This document shows positions 1 through 6,464 of a stretch of DNA of 10,910 bases, piece by piece. Origin of the DNA: Nitrospira sp. (GTDB lineage: Bacteria; Nitrospirota; Nitrospiria; Nitrospirales; Nitrospiraceae). How positions within the stretch are numbered: the first letter of the stretch is position 1; each line of letters begins with the position of its first letter. The notes below the pieces were generated by a model. That model was given only the letters and a program-made list of their open reading frames with translations. It ran no database searches and had not been told where the DNA came from. The position numbers were made by a program, and so were the translations under genes. The stretch spans positions 1 to 10,910 of the forward strand of contig JAKDNQ010000059.1 in assembly GCA_030456405.1 (NCBI GenBank). The letters run 5' to 3'.

Positions 1-122
1 ACCCCGCTCGCGCCTTTCGCTTGCGCCGCATAGTCGCCCGCTCGGGGATAGAACAAATAGCTACAGCCGGAAAGTCCGACCAGCAGCATTGAAAGAGCGA
101 ACAGTCCAATCACACGTTGCAT
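1..122 (-). CDS. Lipoprotein, N-terminal part only (runs off window)
   Basis: The reverse strand encodes a protein starting at ATG 122-120 and still open at base 1, so only about 40 residues are visible. They form a typical bacterial lipoprotein signal: a short positive start (MQRV), a hydrophobic stretch, and a lipobox LSGC with the acylated cysteine at residue 20, followed by SYLFYPRAGDY. A strong Shine-Dalgarno sequence (AGGGAGG, about 127-133) fixes the start. The mature protein should be lipid-anchored in the envelope. Its function cannot be read from this fragment. The gene lies 189 bases downstream of the DUF1059 gene on the same strand, so it may have its own promoter. Confidence 0.8.
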   Translation of the reverse strand, partial: MQRVIGLFALSMLLVGLSGCSYLFYPRAGDYAAQAKGASG

Positions 123-311
123 GGGAACCTCCCTGTTTTGTGAGTGCCGTGTTCAGATAGATAGATGAAGAGTGCACTCAGCGGCGCGGTGAACGATACA
201 CGTTGATGGATCATGGTTAACAAGGCAAGGTCGTTTCTGATTAGACAGTTAAGGAGAGACATCTCCTGCGCGAGGAGCACAGGGGATGGCATCCCTCCGT
301 CAAGATATCTA

Positions 312-518
312 TTACACCGTGACGGGCACAGTCTTGATCGCCGCTTTTACTTTGGCGGCCAATTCCTGAGGAATTGATTCCAGCATATGACACTGCTTGG
401 CATGGGTGGCTACGAGCTGCATGAGTTCTGCCTCAGTCTCCGCCCTCACCTGAAATCCGCAGCCGACGCTGGCGTCAACATCCAGACATCCCAGTTGCTT
501 ATATTGTTTGGTCGCCAT
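312..518 (-). CDS. DUF1059 family small protein
   Basis: A 68-residue cytosolic protein. It fits the DUF1059 pattern: a conserved cysteine near the N-terminus (LGCLD), a second cysteine in GCGFQVRAETEAEL, and a C-terminal HAKQCHML segment with His and Cys. The family is small and often described as a predicted metal-binding protein; its function is not established. The start ATG at 518 is preceded by a very strong GAGGAGGAG ribosome binding site. It lies 40 bases downstream of the secreted lipocalin-like gene on the same strand, so the two are probably co-transcribed. No signal peptide or membrane segment is seen. Confidence 0.82.
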   Translation of the reverse strand: MATKQYKQLGCLDVDASVGCGFQVRAETEAELMQLVATHAKQCHMLESIPQELAAKVKAAIKTVPVTV

Positions 519-558
519 GATCTCCTCCTCTTTTATGGATCGGTGAACGACAGGGGCT

Positions 559-1062
559 CTACTTCACACGGGTAAATTCAAACCGATGCGGGAGCTCCTT
601 CCCATCCTTGCTGAGCATCCATTCCTGGGTGAAATGATCCTGATCCTGAAAGTTAAACGAGACTTTGTGCATATGTGCGTCCGTTGGGTTGGCGAGATTC
701 GTGATGTCGACGAAGTGAAAGGACAGCGACTTGACGTCGTTCCCGGGCCTATCGGCTCGCATACGCGGCTGGTTGCCGAGCTTACAGTAATGGGTCAGCA
801 TCAGGCCGCCCTTATCTGCATAATACATCGTCATCATGACCGGCGTCTGAGCCTTCGTCATCGTTTCCACTAGACTCGTGCCGCCGCCGGTCCACTGATA
901 TGACGCGGTCATCGGTTTCCCTTCCGGATCTTTGCCTTGCCATTCGCCAACGAGCGAGGCCAAAGGGCCAAAGTTGGAGGCGGTCGAGTTATCGGCTTGC
1001 GAAGTCTGCAAAGGTATCACGATAGGAGACAGCGCGAAGAAGAGGCTGATCAACCATTTCAT
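559..1062 (-). CDS. Secreted lipocalin-like / DUF1579-like protein of unknown function
   Basis: A 167-residue protein with a Sec-type signal peptide (MKWLISLFFALSPIVIPLQTSQA, predicted cleavage near residue 23), hence probably periplasmic. The mature part opens with FGPLASLVGEWQGKD, followed by alternating strand-like segments and TGGGTSLVETM, YYADKGGLMLTHYC and a C-terminal HRFEFTRV. The 'LxGxW' opening with later beta-strands resembles DUF1579 and lipocalin-like proteins, but the match is by pattern only. I chose ATG 1062 because AGAGG precedes it at proper spacing and because the signal peptide begins there. An upstream TTG at 1116 would add 18 polar residues and spoil the signal peptide. 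It heads a probable two-gene unit with the DUF1059 gene. Confidence 0.72.
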   Translation of the reverse strand: MKWLISLFFALSPIVIPLQTSQADNSTASNFGPLASLVGEWQGKDPEGKPMTASYQWTGGGTSLVETMTKAQTPVMMTMYYADKGGLMLTHYCKLGNQPRMRADRPGNDVKSLSFHFVDITNLANPTDAHMHKVSFNFQDQDHFTQEWMLSKDGKELPHRFEFTRVK

Positions 1063-1074
1063 GGCAGACCTCTT

Positions 1075-1103
1075 TAGATACGCGGTACGGTTTTTGTAGT
1101 CAA
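1075..1103 (-). promoter_or_regulatory. Candidate sigma70 promoter for the lipocalin-like gene
   Basis: On the reverse strand, TTGACT (1103-1098) and TATCTA (1080-1075) are separated by exactly 17 bases. The predicted transcription start would fall near 1068, only about six bases before ATG 1062. That would make the transcript almost leaderless and leave out most of the AGAGG motif. The hexamers are good, but this geometry is odd, so either the mRNA really has a very short leader or the match is chance. A TATTAT hexamer farther upstream (1210-1205) is an alternative -10. Confidence 0.4.
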
Positions 1104-1289
1104 GCACGTTCTCCAACTCAGGTCAATGTGGCGCAGTCGCCAGAGCCCATCGAGTAGAAGAACTCTTCTTTGACGATTTTCCCATCCCCTCATCTAAGGT
1201 CGTCATAATACGATCCTGCTGGTTTGAAAGGTGACGGTTTATGGAACCATCGCCAGGTCCTTCGGTCGTTGCTGTCATAACTGATCTGC

Positions 1290-1451
1290 CTAGGTCTTCT
1301 GGGCGGTCTGATGATGAACCGCAATTACAGGATCAACGATTTGCCCACAATTGAGACATCGCCAGGCAAAAACCTCATAGCCCGCAGAGCCCAATTCAAG
1401 ATCGTCATAGCGTTCTCGAACCATTAAGCCATTACAGCGTTGACATGCCAT
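1290..1451 (-). CDS. Small zinc-ribbon protein, 53 residues
   Basis: A short reverse-strand gene of 53 codons. It starts at ATG 1451 behind a near-perfect ribosome binding site (AAGGAGGTG, about 1456-1464) and ends at TAG 1292-1290. The protein carries two CxxC knuckles: CQRC at residues 3-6 and CLNC at 32-35, 25 residues apart and followed by GQIVDP. This is the layout of a single treble-clef or zinc-ribbon module binding one zinc ion. It has no signal peptide and should be cytosolic. Such small ribbons may bind nucleic acid or another protein, but no specific role can be assigned. It lies downstream of the tetR gene, separated by a candidate terminator and an operator-like palindrome, so it probably has its own promoter. 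Confidence 0.78.
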   Translation of the reverse strand: MACQRCNGLMVRERYDDLELGSAGYEVFAWRCLNCGQIVDPVIAVHHQTAQKT

Positions 1452-1492
1452 GGGGCACCTCCTTTGCCGGATGGTCTCTGTCGATTCAAATC

Positions 1493-1508
1493 TGGAACGA
1501 GTGTTCCA
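1493..1508. promoter_or_regulatory. Operator-like palindrome upstream of the zinc-ribbon gene
   Basis: TGGAACGAGTGTTCCA has perfect 6-bp arms (TGGAAC/GTTCCA) around a 4-base centre. It lies 42 bases upstream of the zinc-ribbon start and just beyond the 3' end of tetR. It agrees at 13 of 16 positions with TGGAACGATTGGTCAA at 2161-2176 in the tetR promoter region. On the reverse strand it overlaps TGTTATGGA, a possible extended -10 element. The size and symmetry suit a TetR-family dimer. Binding by the neighbouring repressor is inference. Confidence 0.5.
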
Positions 1509-1517
1509 TAACAGGCT

Positions 1518-1560
1518 AAAAAAAGAGACCAGTTCAGTCCAAGATCGAAAGCGCGGTCTC
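1518..1560 (-). terminator. Candidate intrinsic terminator of tetR
   Basis: Reading the reverse strand, GAGACC (1560-1555) and GGTCTC (1530-1525) can pair across a 24-base loop that includes the tetR stop codon. They are followed directly by seven T residues (1524-1518). The U-tract is convincing, but the stem is only 6 bp and the loop is long, so this is a moderate-confidence call. It would separate tetR from the zinc-ribbon gene. Confidence 0.45.
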
Positions 1561-2115
1561 CGTTGTCTGCTTTACCACGCCGGCTGCCGTTCCGGCCTTG
1601 ATCATGACGATGGTGCCTTGCATCATCGTCGTGATAAAGCGCGCCAGCGACCGGGGATCTTGATCGCTGTTCAATTCACCCTGCAGTTTCGCGCGGGCCA
1701 AGACCTTGAAGAATGTGTCTTCTGTCATTGTGAGGGCCTGGCGGAGCGTGCCCGCGATGTCTTTCTCGTGCGGCGACAGTTCCATCACCGTATTAGCAAT
1801 CAAGCAGCCACGCCGTTGTGGATCGGCCAAGGCTCCCTCGATCATGCCGTTGATGAACCGACGCAAGGTCTGAAGCGCCGGGCCTGGTTGGTCGAGGAGG
1901 GAAAAATTCGGTCCGACGAAGCTGGTGCAGTATCGGTCCATCACTTTGAGGAACAGTTGGCGTTTATCGCCGAACGTGTCGTAGAGCGAGCCGCGATTGA
2001 TATCCATTGCGCTCAGCAAATCTTCCATCGAGGTGGCCTCGTAGCCCTTGTGCCAGAAGACCTGCATGGCTTTCTCGATCGCATCCTCTGGGTTGAATTC
2101 TTTCGGACGGGGCAT
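1534..2115 (-). CDS. TetR/AcrR family transcriptional regulator
   Basis: A 193-residue repressor of usual TetR length. Residues about 12-56 form the N-terminal helix-turn-helix (AIEKAMQVFWHKGYEATSM, then INRGSLYDTFGDKRQLF with the family's 'SLY.xF.dK..L' signature). The rest is a helical ligand-binding and dimerisation domain. The segment GCLIANTVMELSPHE (103-117) is typical of a NemR/AcuR-like subgroup. NemR uses a cysteine in a comparable place to sense electrophiles, so Cys104 is worth noting, but ligand sensing here is inference. The start ATG is preceded by AGGAGA. The gene sits next to a zinc-ribbon gene (downstream) and a divergent PilZ-like gene, and similar operator-like sites at 2161-2176 and 1493-1508 suggest autoregulation plus control of the zinc-ribbon gene. 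Confidence 0.93.
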   Translation of the reverse strand: MPRPKEFNPEDAIEKAMQVFWHKGYEATSMEDLLSAMDINRGSLYDTFGDKRQLFLKVMDRYCTSFVGPNFSLLDQPGPALQTLRRFINGMIEGALADPQRRGCLIANTVMELSPHEKDIAGTLRQALTMTEDTFFKVLARAKLQGELNSDQDPRSLARFITTMMQGTIVMIKAGTAAGVVKQTTETALSILD

Positions 2116-2160
2116 CGTGGCTCTCCTATATTCCTGACTCGTCGGGAAGGTAGCACATAC

Positions 2161-2176
2161 TGGAACGATTGGTCAA
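2161..2176. promoter_or_regulatory. Operator-like site in the tetR promoter
   Basis: TGGAACGATTGGTCAA shares 13 of 16 positions with the perfect palindrome at 1493-1508. On the reverse strand its end reads TTGACC (2176-2171), a good -35 hexamer for tetR, so a bound repressor would block RNA polymerase. The matching -10 is poor (CTACCT at 17-base spacing, 2153-2148). It lies 46 bases upstream of the tetR start codon. Autorepression is inferred from position. Confidence 0.45.
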
Positions 2177-2295
2177 TAATGATGTTTCGTCCCTTATCCC
2201 GACGGATGGCGTCGCTCCGCGAGGCAGGGAAGAGGAACAAGGAGTAGTGTGAGGAATTCTATAGCCGGCTGGTAGTTTCTTTTTTTCGGTAGTCT

Positions 2296-2301
2296 TATAA
2301 T
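2296..2301 (+). promoter_or_regulatory. Candidate -10 box for the PilZ-like gene
   Basis: A perfect TATAAT lies in an AT-rich patch of an otherwise GC-rich gap, about 97 bases before ATG 2398. The 17-base-spaced upstream hexamer (TAGTTT) is a weak -35, though a T-rich run (2280-2286) lies between. The rest of the 282-base gap between tetR and the PilZ-like gene holds the tetR operator-like site and the palindrome at 2370-2397. Confidence 0.35.
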
Positions 2302-2369
2302 GACACCGCAACTGGCCGGTATCGGCAATTTGGAAGTCGAGGACGGAAAGATCCTTGTGATATGGGAGA

Positions 2370-2397
2370 GAATTCAATGAAGTAGGTCATTGAATTC
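2370..2397. repeat. Perfect inverted repeat abutting the PilZ-like start codon
   Basis: GAATTCAATGA (2370-2380) and TCATTGAATTC (2387-2397) are exact reverse complements separated by AGTAGG. The 28-base structure touches ATG 2398. In mRNA it would form an 11-bp hairpin with the SD-like AGTAGG in its loop, and a GGGAGA (2364-2369) just outside its base. As DNA it is also the right size for a dimeric repressor site. The symmetry is seen directly; the role is inference. Confidence 0.7.
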
Positions 2398-2790
2398 ATG
2401 CTGTCGCACAGCAAGGCGCTGCTGCGGAAAATGGGCGCGCAGGTTGCGGGGTACTCTCATCATGAAACTCTGTCGCAGAGTGAAAGGTCTCTTCGGGAAG
2501 AGCGTCGGCGGGAAACACGAAACCCGAGGATTAGTCCCTGCACCTATGGCTTGACACGTTCGATGGATCACAATGGCGCGATCCGCGAAGAGGGGCATGG
2601 CACGGCGGTGAACGATAGTCCAACCGGAATGCGACTCTTGCTCGGTGTCGCTCCGTCCAAAGGTCAGCTCATGGGAATTCAAACCAGCCATTCGACGCAC
2701 GGGCGGACGATCTGCCTCCTAGAAGTCTGTTGGACGAAACCACTGCAAGAAGGTCCAGAAGAGACGCTCTACCTCGTCGGCTGTCGCTAG
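2398..2790 (+). CDS. PilZ-like domain protein
   Basis: A 130-residue cytosolic protein. The first 40 residues are charged and Arg-rich (ERSLREERRRETR). A PilZ-like core follows: RISPCTYGL, then VNDSPTGMRLLL, which contains the NxSxxG motif of PilZ c-di-GMP-binding domains (N72, S74, G77), then LLEVCWTK and YLVGCR. An RxxxR (RRETR, 37-41) precedes the core, although its spacing to NxSxxG is longer than usual. I recall closely similar proteins from Nitrospira genomes that continue about ten residues past the VGCR motif; here a TAG follows at once, so the C-terminus may be slightly truncated. ATG 2398 is the first in-frame ATG after a TAG at 2383. It has no classical ribosome binding site at normal spacing. 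Binding of c-di-GMP is not established. Confidence 0.62.
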   Translation: MLSHSKALLRKMGAQVAGYSHHETLSQSERSLREERRRETRNPRISPCTYGLTRSMDHNGAIREEGHGTAVNDSPTGMRLLLGVAPSKGQLMGIQTSHSTHGRTICLLEVCWTKPLQEGPEETLYLVGCR

Positions 2791-2906
2791 AACACTGGTG
2801 CCACGGACAGTAAGGCCATGTAGCCCGCACTATTCATGAGCGATTCCGCGTGATACCTATCTGTGAATAGACATTTCCCCTGCCTGGTCAGTCTGTTCCC
2901 GATTCC

Positions 2907-3878
2907 CTAAAAATCGTACAAGTGATCGAACTGAACCCCTTCCCGCTCCAGGCTTGGGAGGGTCTCGTGCAGTTGTCCGACAGGAACCAGCAACGCCACA
3001 CGTTTGTACTCAGGCTGTGTGAGGATCGTCCATTCATAGACCTGCAACCCGCGGTGGTGCAGATCGCGCCAGTTGCGCGGCGCAAGAATGGTCATGAGCA
3101 TGTACTCATTTCCGGCCACCTCAACCAGTCGAGCATCATGAGCAATGAGGGTCTTCACGGCGTGACCGAACGGTTCATACCGAGGGAGTGACAGGAGGCG
3201 TGACCGATCGCTGAGGTTCTGCAGGACACGAATGCCGGGATCGATTCCATCCACATTCTGAGATCCCTGTGTCACCCAGGCCTGAATCTCCATCGTTTCG
3301 GGGTCATAGCCGGCTTGCGTGCCTTGTTTAATCGCCCAACCCCAGGCTGATTTGAACAGCAGCTCCATCGTAAACTCGAAGCGACGTTCCCATCGCCGCA
3401 GGACAGGGCCTTCGTCTGTTCCGTTCAGGCGCCACAAGTCGTTGAGCTTTGTCCAGAAGGGATATTCGTACCAGGGCGTGACATGAATGAAGAGGGAGTA
3501 GTCCTGTGCGACCTGTTGGATGAAGCGATCCTCCGACGTTCGTGCGGCCCAGATACCGTCAGTTGCCAACCACGCCGTCAGCGCACCGATCGTCGATTCA
3601 TACAGCCCCTTGAAGAAATACTCGGCGGTATAACTGACGCCGATCACACCGATCATGACGTGATAGCCCCAATTGAACGTCGGAGCCTGCCAGGTCTCGT
3701 GAAGGACCTGCCGATAGAGAGACCAGAACTGGCGGATACTGAAGAAGTATGGGAACTCGTTGGGAGGATGCGTGTGGACGAAGGCGCCGAATTCGTCGGC
3801 GCTGTAGACGATATACCATTCCGGCAGAGTGAGAAAGGTTTGATCGTAGCTACGAGCGTAGTGCGTCAGGGCTTGAAG
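2907..3878 (-). CDS. Uncharacterised protein or domain lacking its own start, fused by -1 frameshift to the FAD oxidase
   Basis: A 323-codon reading frame ending at TAG 2909-2907. It opens LQALTHYARSYDQTFLTL, then PEWYIVYSADEFGAF, EFPYFFSIRQFWSLY, FNWGYHVMIGVIGVSYTAEY and GLYESTIG, and continues with VTPWYEYPFW and KSAWGWAIKQG. It is rich in Trp, Tyr and Phe. I recall envelope proteins with a 'TFLTLPEWYIVY' signature but no defined function. Conserved-looking sequence runs back to the A9 tract of the FAD oxidase gene, yet no ATG, GTG or TTG occurs until ATG 3656, about 74 codons in; the frame is closed upstream by TGA 3908-3906. The likely explanations are -1 frameshifting from the oxidase, initiation at CTG 3867-3869 overlapping the oxidase stop, or a real or sequencing frameshift. 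A conservative caller would give 3656-2907 (249 residues). Confidence 0.72.
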   Translation of the reverse strand, partial: LQALTHYARSYDQTFLTLPEWYIVYSADEFGAFVHTHPPNEFPYFFSIRQFWSLYRQVLHETWQAPTFNWGYHVMIGVIGVSYTAEYFFKGLYESTIGALTAWLATDGIWAARTSEDRFIQQVAQDYSLFIHVTPWYEYPFWTKLNDLWRLNGTDEGPVLRRWERRFEFTMELLFKSAWGWAIKQGTQAGYDPETMEIQAWVTQGSQNVDGIDPGIRVLQNLSDRSRLLSLPRYEPFGHAVKTLIAHDARLVEVAGNEYMLMTILAPRNWRDLHHRGLQVYEWTILTQPEYKRVALLVPVGQLHETLPSLEREGVQFDHLYDF

Positions 3879-3887
3879 TTTTTTTTT
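3866..3887 (-). other. A9 slippery tract at the end of the FAD oxidase gene
   Basis: The reverse strand reads GTA AAA AAA AAC TTC AAG CCC TGA in the oxidase frame. The nine A residues (3887-3879) followed by C include the heptamer A-AAA-AAC in the phase required for -1 slippage. After a -1 shift the next codon is CTT, and the frame is open for 323 codons. Nine A residues are also long enough for RNA polymerase slippage; one extra A gives the same fusion. A 12-bp perfect palindrome (TCGTAGCTACGA, 3855-3844) lies 22 bases downstream. I see no strong Shine-Dalgarno-like stimulator upstream. Confidence 0.5.
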
Positions 3888-5362
3888 ACGTCCCGCTCGG
3901 TGGGCTCAGCGGTCGATGGAGCTGGGAGCGGCATCGCTGCCGATGACATGACGGGTGGGTGGTAATACTTGTCCCACAACTTATTCCGGAACCGGTTGTC
4001 GGGGTCGAGCTGTTGCTTCAGCGCAAACCACTCTCGCGCGCGGGGGTAGGCCCGATGAAACTGCTCGTCGGTGCCATGGAGCTGATAGGGCAGGTAATAG
4101 GTTCCGCCCACCGACAACACCGCATCGATGAGTTCGCGTGTCCAAATGCCGACGGTCGTTTTCTCGTGCGGCGCGGTGCCTTGTTTATAATAGACCACGA
4201 AGGCGAAGACTTCCTCGCGCGCCCAGGCCATGACCGATCCGCGGTCCGGCACGGCATGGCGGATCGAGACGTTCATGATGTTGGCCTGGTACCGCGTAAA
4301 GATCTCCGCCATCTTTGACGAGAATTCGTCGAAGCGCTGGACCGGGACGAAATATTCTTCCAGCACATAGGTCGAGGTCTCGCGCGACCGGGGTTCGAGC
4401 TGATGCACGTCGTAGCTGGCTTCATAGTTCCGCCAGACGACAGCCTCGTGTCTCAGCCGCAGGGGATCGATCACATATTCTCGGAACTCTTTACCCAAAG
4501 GAATCTCCGAAAGCCAAAAATATGACAACTGGTCGAACCAGTAGCTGGTTTGGATCGGCATCAGCCGATCTTCCACCGTGACGGGTTTGTCCGTGGTCGA
4601 CCAGGTAATCGCCAGCACCTCATCGTACGCAGGCGGGTAGATGTCGCCGTTATGAAAGACGGCGGTGTGAGACGGTCTGATCGTGTTAAAGAAAAAGTCT
4701 TTGTAGGCCTTGACCGACATAGCTTGGACGCTGCGCTCAACCTTACGGTTGTCGGCCAACTCCAGGGTTGCTTCCACGATGATTCCCAGTCCGCCATACC
4801 CTCCGATGCAGCCGAAGAACAGCTCAGGCCGTTCCGTCGGGCTTGCCTCCACCAACTGCCCGTCCGCGAGGACCACTTTGATGGCTTTCACGGAGCCGAT
4901 CAACGGGCCTTGTCCCACGTACCGTCCGTGCACATTCACGCTCAAAGACCCGCCGACGGTGAAGTTCGAGTAGGATTGCATGATCTTGAGCGACAGGTAC
5001 TTGTGGTCGATGGTTTCCTGAATCGCGCGCCAGGTGATGCCTGCTTCCACGATGATGGTTTTTGTCTCCGGCGAGAAGCCGATGATTCGGTTGAGGCCGC
5101 GCATGTCCAGGTGCAGCGTCTGTTCCGAAGCGGTTTGCCCACCCATGCTGAAGTGCCCCCCTCCGACGGAGATGGGACCGCGATGGGTTCGCACCAGCTC
5201 ACGGATTTCGTCCACCGTCTTGGGCACCACGATCTCATCGACCACAATCGGATTGATCTGAGTGATGTCGTTGACGATCGTCGGACCAGCGATGACGGGG
5301 ATTACCCACCCGAATAGGAGGGCGAAGACGAAAGAGGCGGGGATCATCGGTCGCACCGGCAT
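3866..5362 (-). CDS. Secreted FAD-linked oxidase (PCMH / D-arabinono-lactone-oxidase-like)
   Basis: A 498-residue protein. Residues 1-26 form a signal peptide or N-terminal anchor (PASFVFALLFGWVIPVIAG), so it acts outside the cytosol. Residues about 40-210 form a PCMH-type FAD-binding domain: SVGGGHFSMGGQ (65-76), YSNFTVGGSLSVNVHGR (131-147) and GGYGGLGII (187-195). The C-terminal half is the cap/substrate domain, ending in the DPDNRFRNKLWDKYY signature of aldonolactone oxidases and DprE1-like enzymes. Such enzymes oxidise an alcohol or lactone with FAD; the substrate here is unknown. The last 30 residues are a Pro/Ala/Ser linker (MPLPAPSTAEPTERD) leading into the A9 tract, which resembles an interdomain linker more than a terminus. 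ATG 5362 lies 4 bases after the methyltransferase stop, implying translational coupling. Confidence 0.9.
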   Translation of the reverse strand: MPVRPMIPASFVFALLFGWVIPVIAGPTIVNDITQINPIVVDEIVVPKTVDEIRELVRTHRGPISVGGGHFSMGGQTASEQTLHLDMRGLNRIIGFSPETKTIIVEAGITWRAIQETIDHKYLSLKIMQSYSNFTVGGSLSVNVHGRYVGQGPLIGSVKAIKVVLADGQLVEASPTERPELFFGCIGGYGGLGIIVEATLELADNRKVERSVQAMSVKAYKDFFFNTIRPSHTAVFHNGDIYPPAYDEVLAITWSTTDKPVTVEDRLMPIQTSYWFDQLSYFWLSEIPLGKEFREYVIDPLRLRHEAVVWRNYEASYDVHQLEPRSRETSTYVLEEYFVPVQRFDEFSSKMAEIFTRYQANIMNVSIRHAVPDRGSVMAWAREEVFAFVVYYKQGTAPHEKTTVGIWTRELIDAVLSVGGTYYLPYQLHGTDEQFHRAYPRAREWFALKQQLDPDNRFRNKLWDKYYHPPVMSSAAMPLPAPSTAEPTERDVKKNFKP

Positions 5363-5366
5363 GGTG

Positions 5367-6419
5367 TTACAGAGCCCTCGAAGATGGTTTCACAAACACC
5401 ATGAGTGTGTTGTTGGTCGGATCATGATCTTGCAGCAGCATCGTTCTGGACTTCTCGAATCCAGCCGCGCCAAGCGCCGCTTCCAATTGCGGCACTGAGG
5501 TGAAGTTGCGGATCTGGGCGGCATTGTCGGCCCAGGAAATGTTCAGGCCGGCGTTGAAGACGTCATGAGCCAGCGCGACGAACGCGTCCATCTCAGGGCT
5601 TTCGACGTCATGATCTCGAACGACCAGACGGCCTCCTGGTTTCAACACCCGCCAGACGGCTTGGATGAACCGTGCGCGCTTATCCGCCGGCGCATGATGA
5701 AATCCGATGAAGTTCGTCACGAGATCGATGCTTTCGGGAGGAATCGATGCGCCATCGAACGGCTCGTAATTTCCCATCGGAACATAGGCGCCCACGGGGG
5801 TCAGCTGTCCGCGTTCGAGGATGTCGTTGGGTGAGTAACTCGGTGCGACATCGTTCACGACGTAGATTGGGCCTTCGATCTGAATCAAGTTGCGGATGCC
5901 GTTTACATAGCGTCCGGTTGTCCCGATCTCTGCATATCCGGAGAGAGTCCGTGATGTGCCTAGCAACTCCGCCGTCTGACGGGCCATTTCCGCCTTCTGC
6001 TTTCGCAGCGCAGGGAGACCGTAGGTGGCTTCGGACAAGAAGGGCTTGATGGTCGAGAGTCGCTGTTGGAGCATGACGTAGATGAATTGATCGGAAGCAG
6101 ACTCGTTGGTCAGATCGATGATGAGTTGATGGAACTGACTTTCGGGATATAAGTGGTAGACGTTCTGGAGGAAAAGAAAGAAGCGGTCTCGCGCCTGCTG
6201 ATCCCCATACACCGCGCGGAAGTTCGAACGGGGCGCCAGCGAGGAGGACGGCGCGGGCGTCAGGCCGGCTTCGGCCAGATTCACCAATCGCCATAGTTGC
6301 GTGAGTCGGGACGATCCCTTCGGCGGCCAGGTCCAGGAGGATGAACCGGCAGTCGCGACAAGCGCGGCTAGGGCACACTTAAACGCGGTACGTCGTGAGA
6401 TGTTGGAAGATGTCGCCAT
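5367..6419 (-). CDS. SAM-dependent methyltransferase with twin-arginine-like N-terminus
   Basis: A 350-residue protein. The N-terminus MATSSNISRRTAFKCALAAL has a twin arginine followed by a hydrophobic stretch, like a Tat signal or membrane anchor. Residues about 40-150 are helical and unassigned. A class I methyltransferase fold follows: YAEIGTTGRYVNGI (162-175, motif I region), PESIDLVTNFIGFHH (228-242) and LKPGGRLVVRDHD (259-271), as in Methyltransf_11 proteins. ATG 6419 is chosen because AGGAG lies 8 bases upstream and a good promoter (6465-6494) sits just before it. A TTG at 6494 with AAGGAG in front is an alternative, but would put 37 residues before the twin arginine. The substrate is unknown. 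An exported SAM-dependent enzyme would be unusual, so the N-terminus may be only an anchor or a relic. Confidence 0.84.
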   Translation of the reverse strand: MATSSNISRRTAFKCALAALVATAGSSSWTWPPKGSSRLTQLWRLVNLAEAGLTPAPSSSLAPRSNFRAVYGDQQARDRFFLFLQNVYHLYPESQFHQLIIDLTNESASDQFIYVMLQQRLSTIKPFLSEATYGLPALRKQKAEMARQTAELLGTSRTLSGYAEIGTTGRYVNGIRNLIQIEGPIYVVNDVAPSYSPNDILERGQLTPVGAYVPMGNYEPFDGASIPPESIDLVTNFIGFHHAPADKRARFIQAVWRVLKPGGRLVVRDHDVESPEMDAFVALAHDVFNAGLNISWADNAAQIRNFTSVPQLEAALGAAGFEKSRTMLLQDHDPTNNTLMVFVKPSSRAL

Positions 6420-6464
6420 GGCGCTACTCCTGCTGCCGACCACTGGGGGAGTCACTCGTGCTTT

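Noticed and set aside
141..180. TGAGTGC...GCACTCA repeat and three GATA units before the lipoprotein gene
   Set aside because: Short arms and a trivial microsatellite; could be chance in a 189-base gap.
110..292. 60-codon minus-strand frame between the lipoprotein and DUF1059 genes
   Set aside because: It overlaps the lipoprotein ribosome binding site and start in another frame and shows no conserved features.
1450..2247. 265-codon plus-strand open frame opposite tetR
   Set aside because: It lies antisense to a clear TetR-family gene; its translation is rich in Arg, His and Cys with no recognisable motif.
2374..2700. 108-codon minus-strand frame opposite the PilZ-like gene
   Set aside because: The plus-strand translation has an NxSxxG PilZ-like core and this one has no recognisable pattern.
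2830..2870. CTATTCA...TGAATAG inverted repeat between convergent genes
   Set aside because: Only 7-bp arms with a 27-base loop and no T-tract on either strand, so not supported as a terminator.
4550..5317. 255-codon plus-strand open frame opposite the FAD oxidase
   Set aside because: Antisense shadow with Asp/Arg/His-rich composition, while the minus strand has the full FAD-binding signature.
5680..6378. 232-codon minus-strand open frame overlapping the methyltransferase
   Set aside because: Same-strand alternative frame, Arg/Ser/His-rich, typical of a GC-rich out-of-frame translation.
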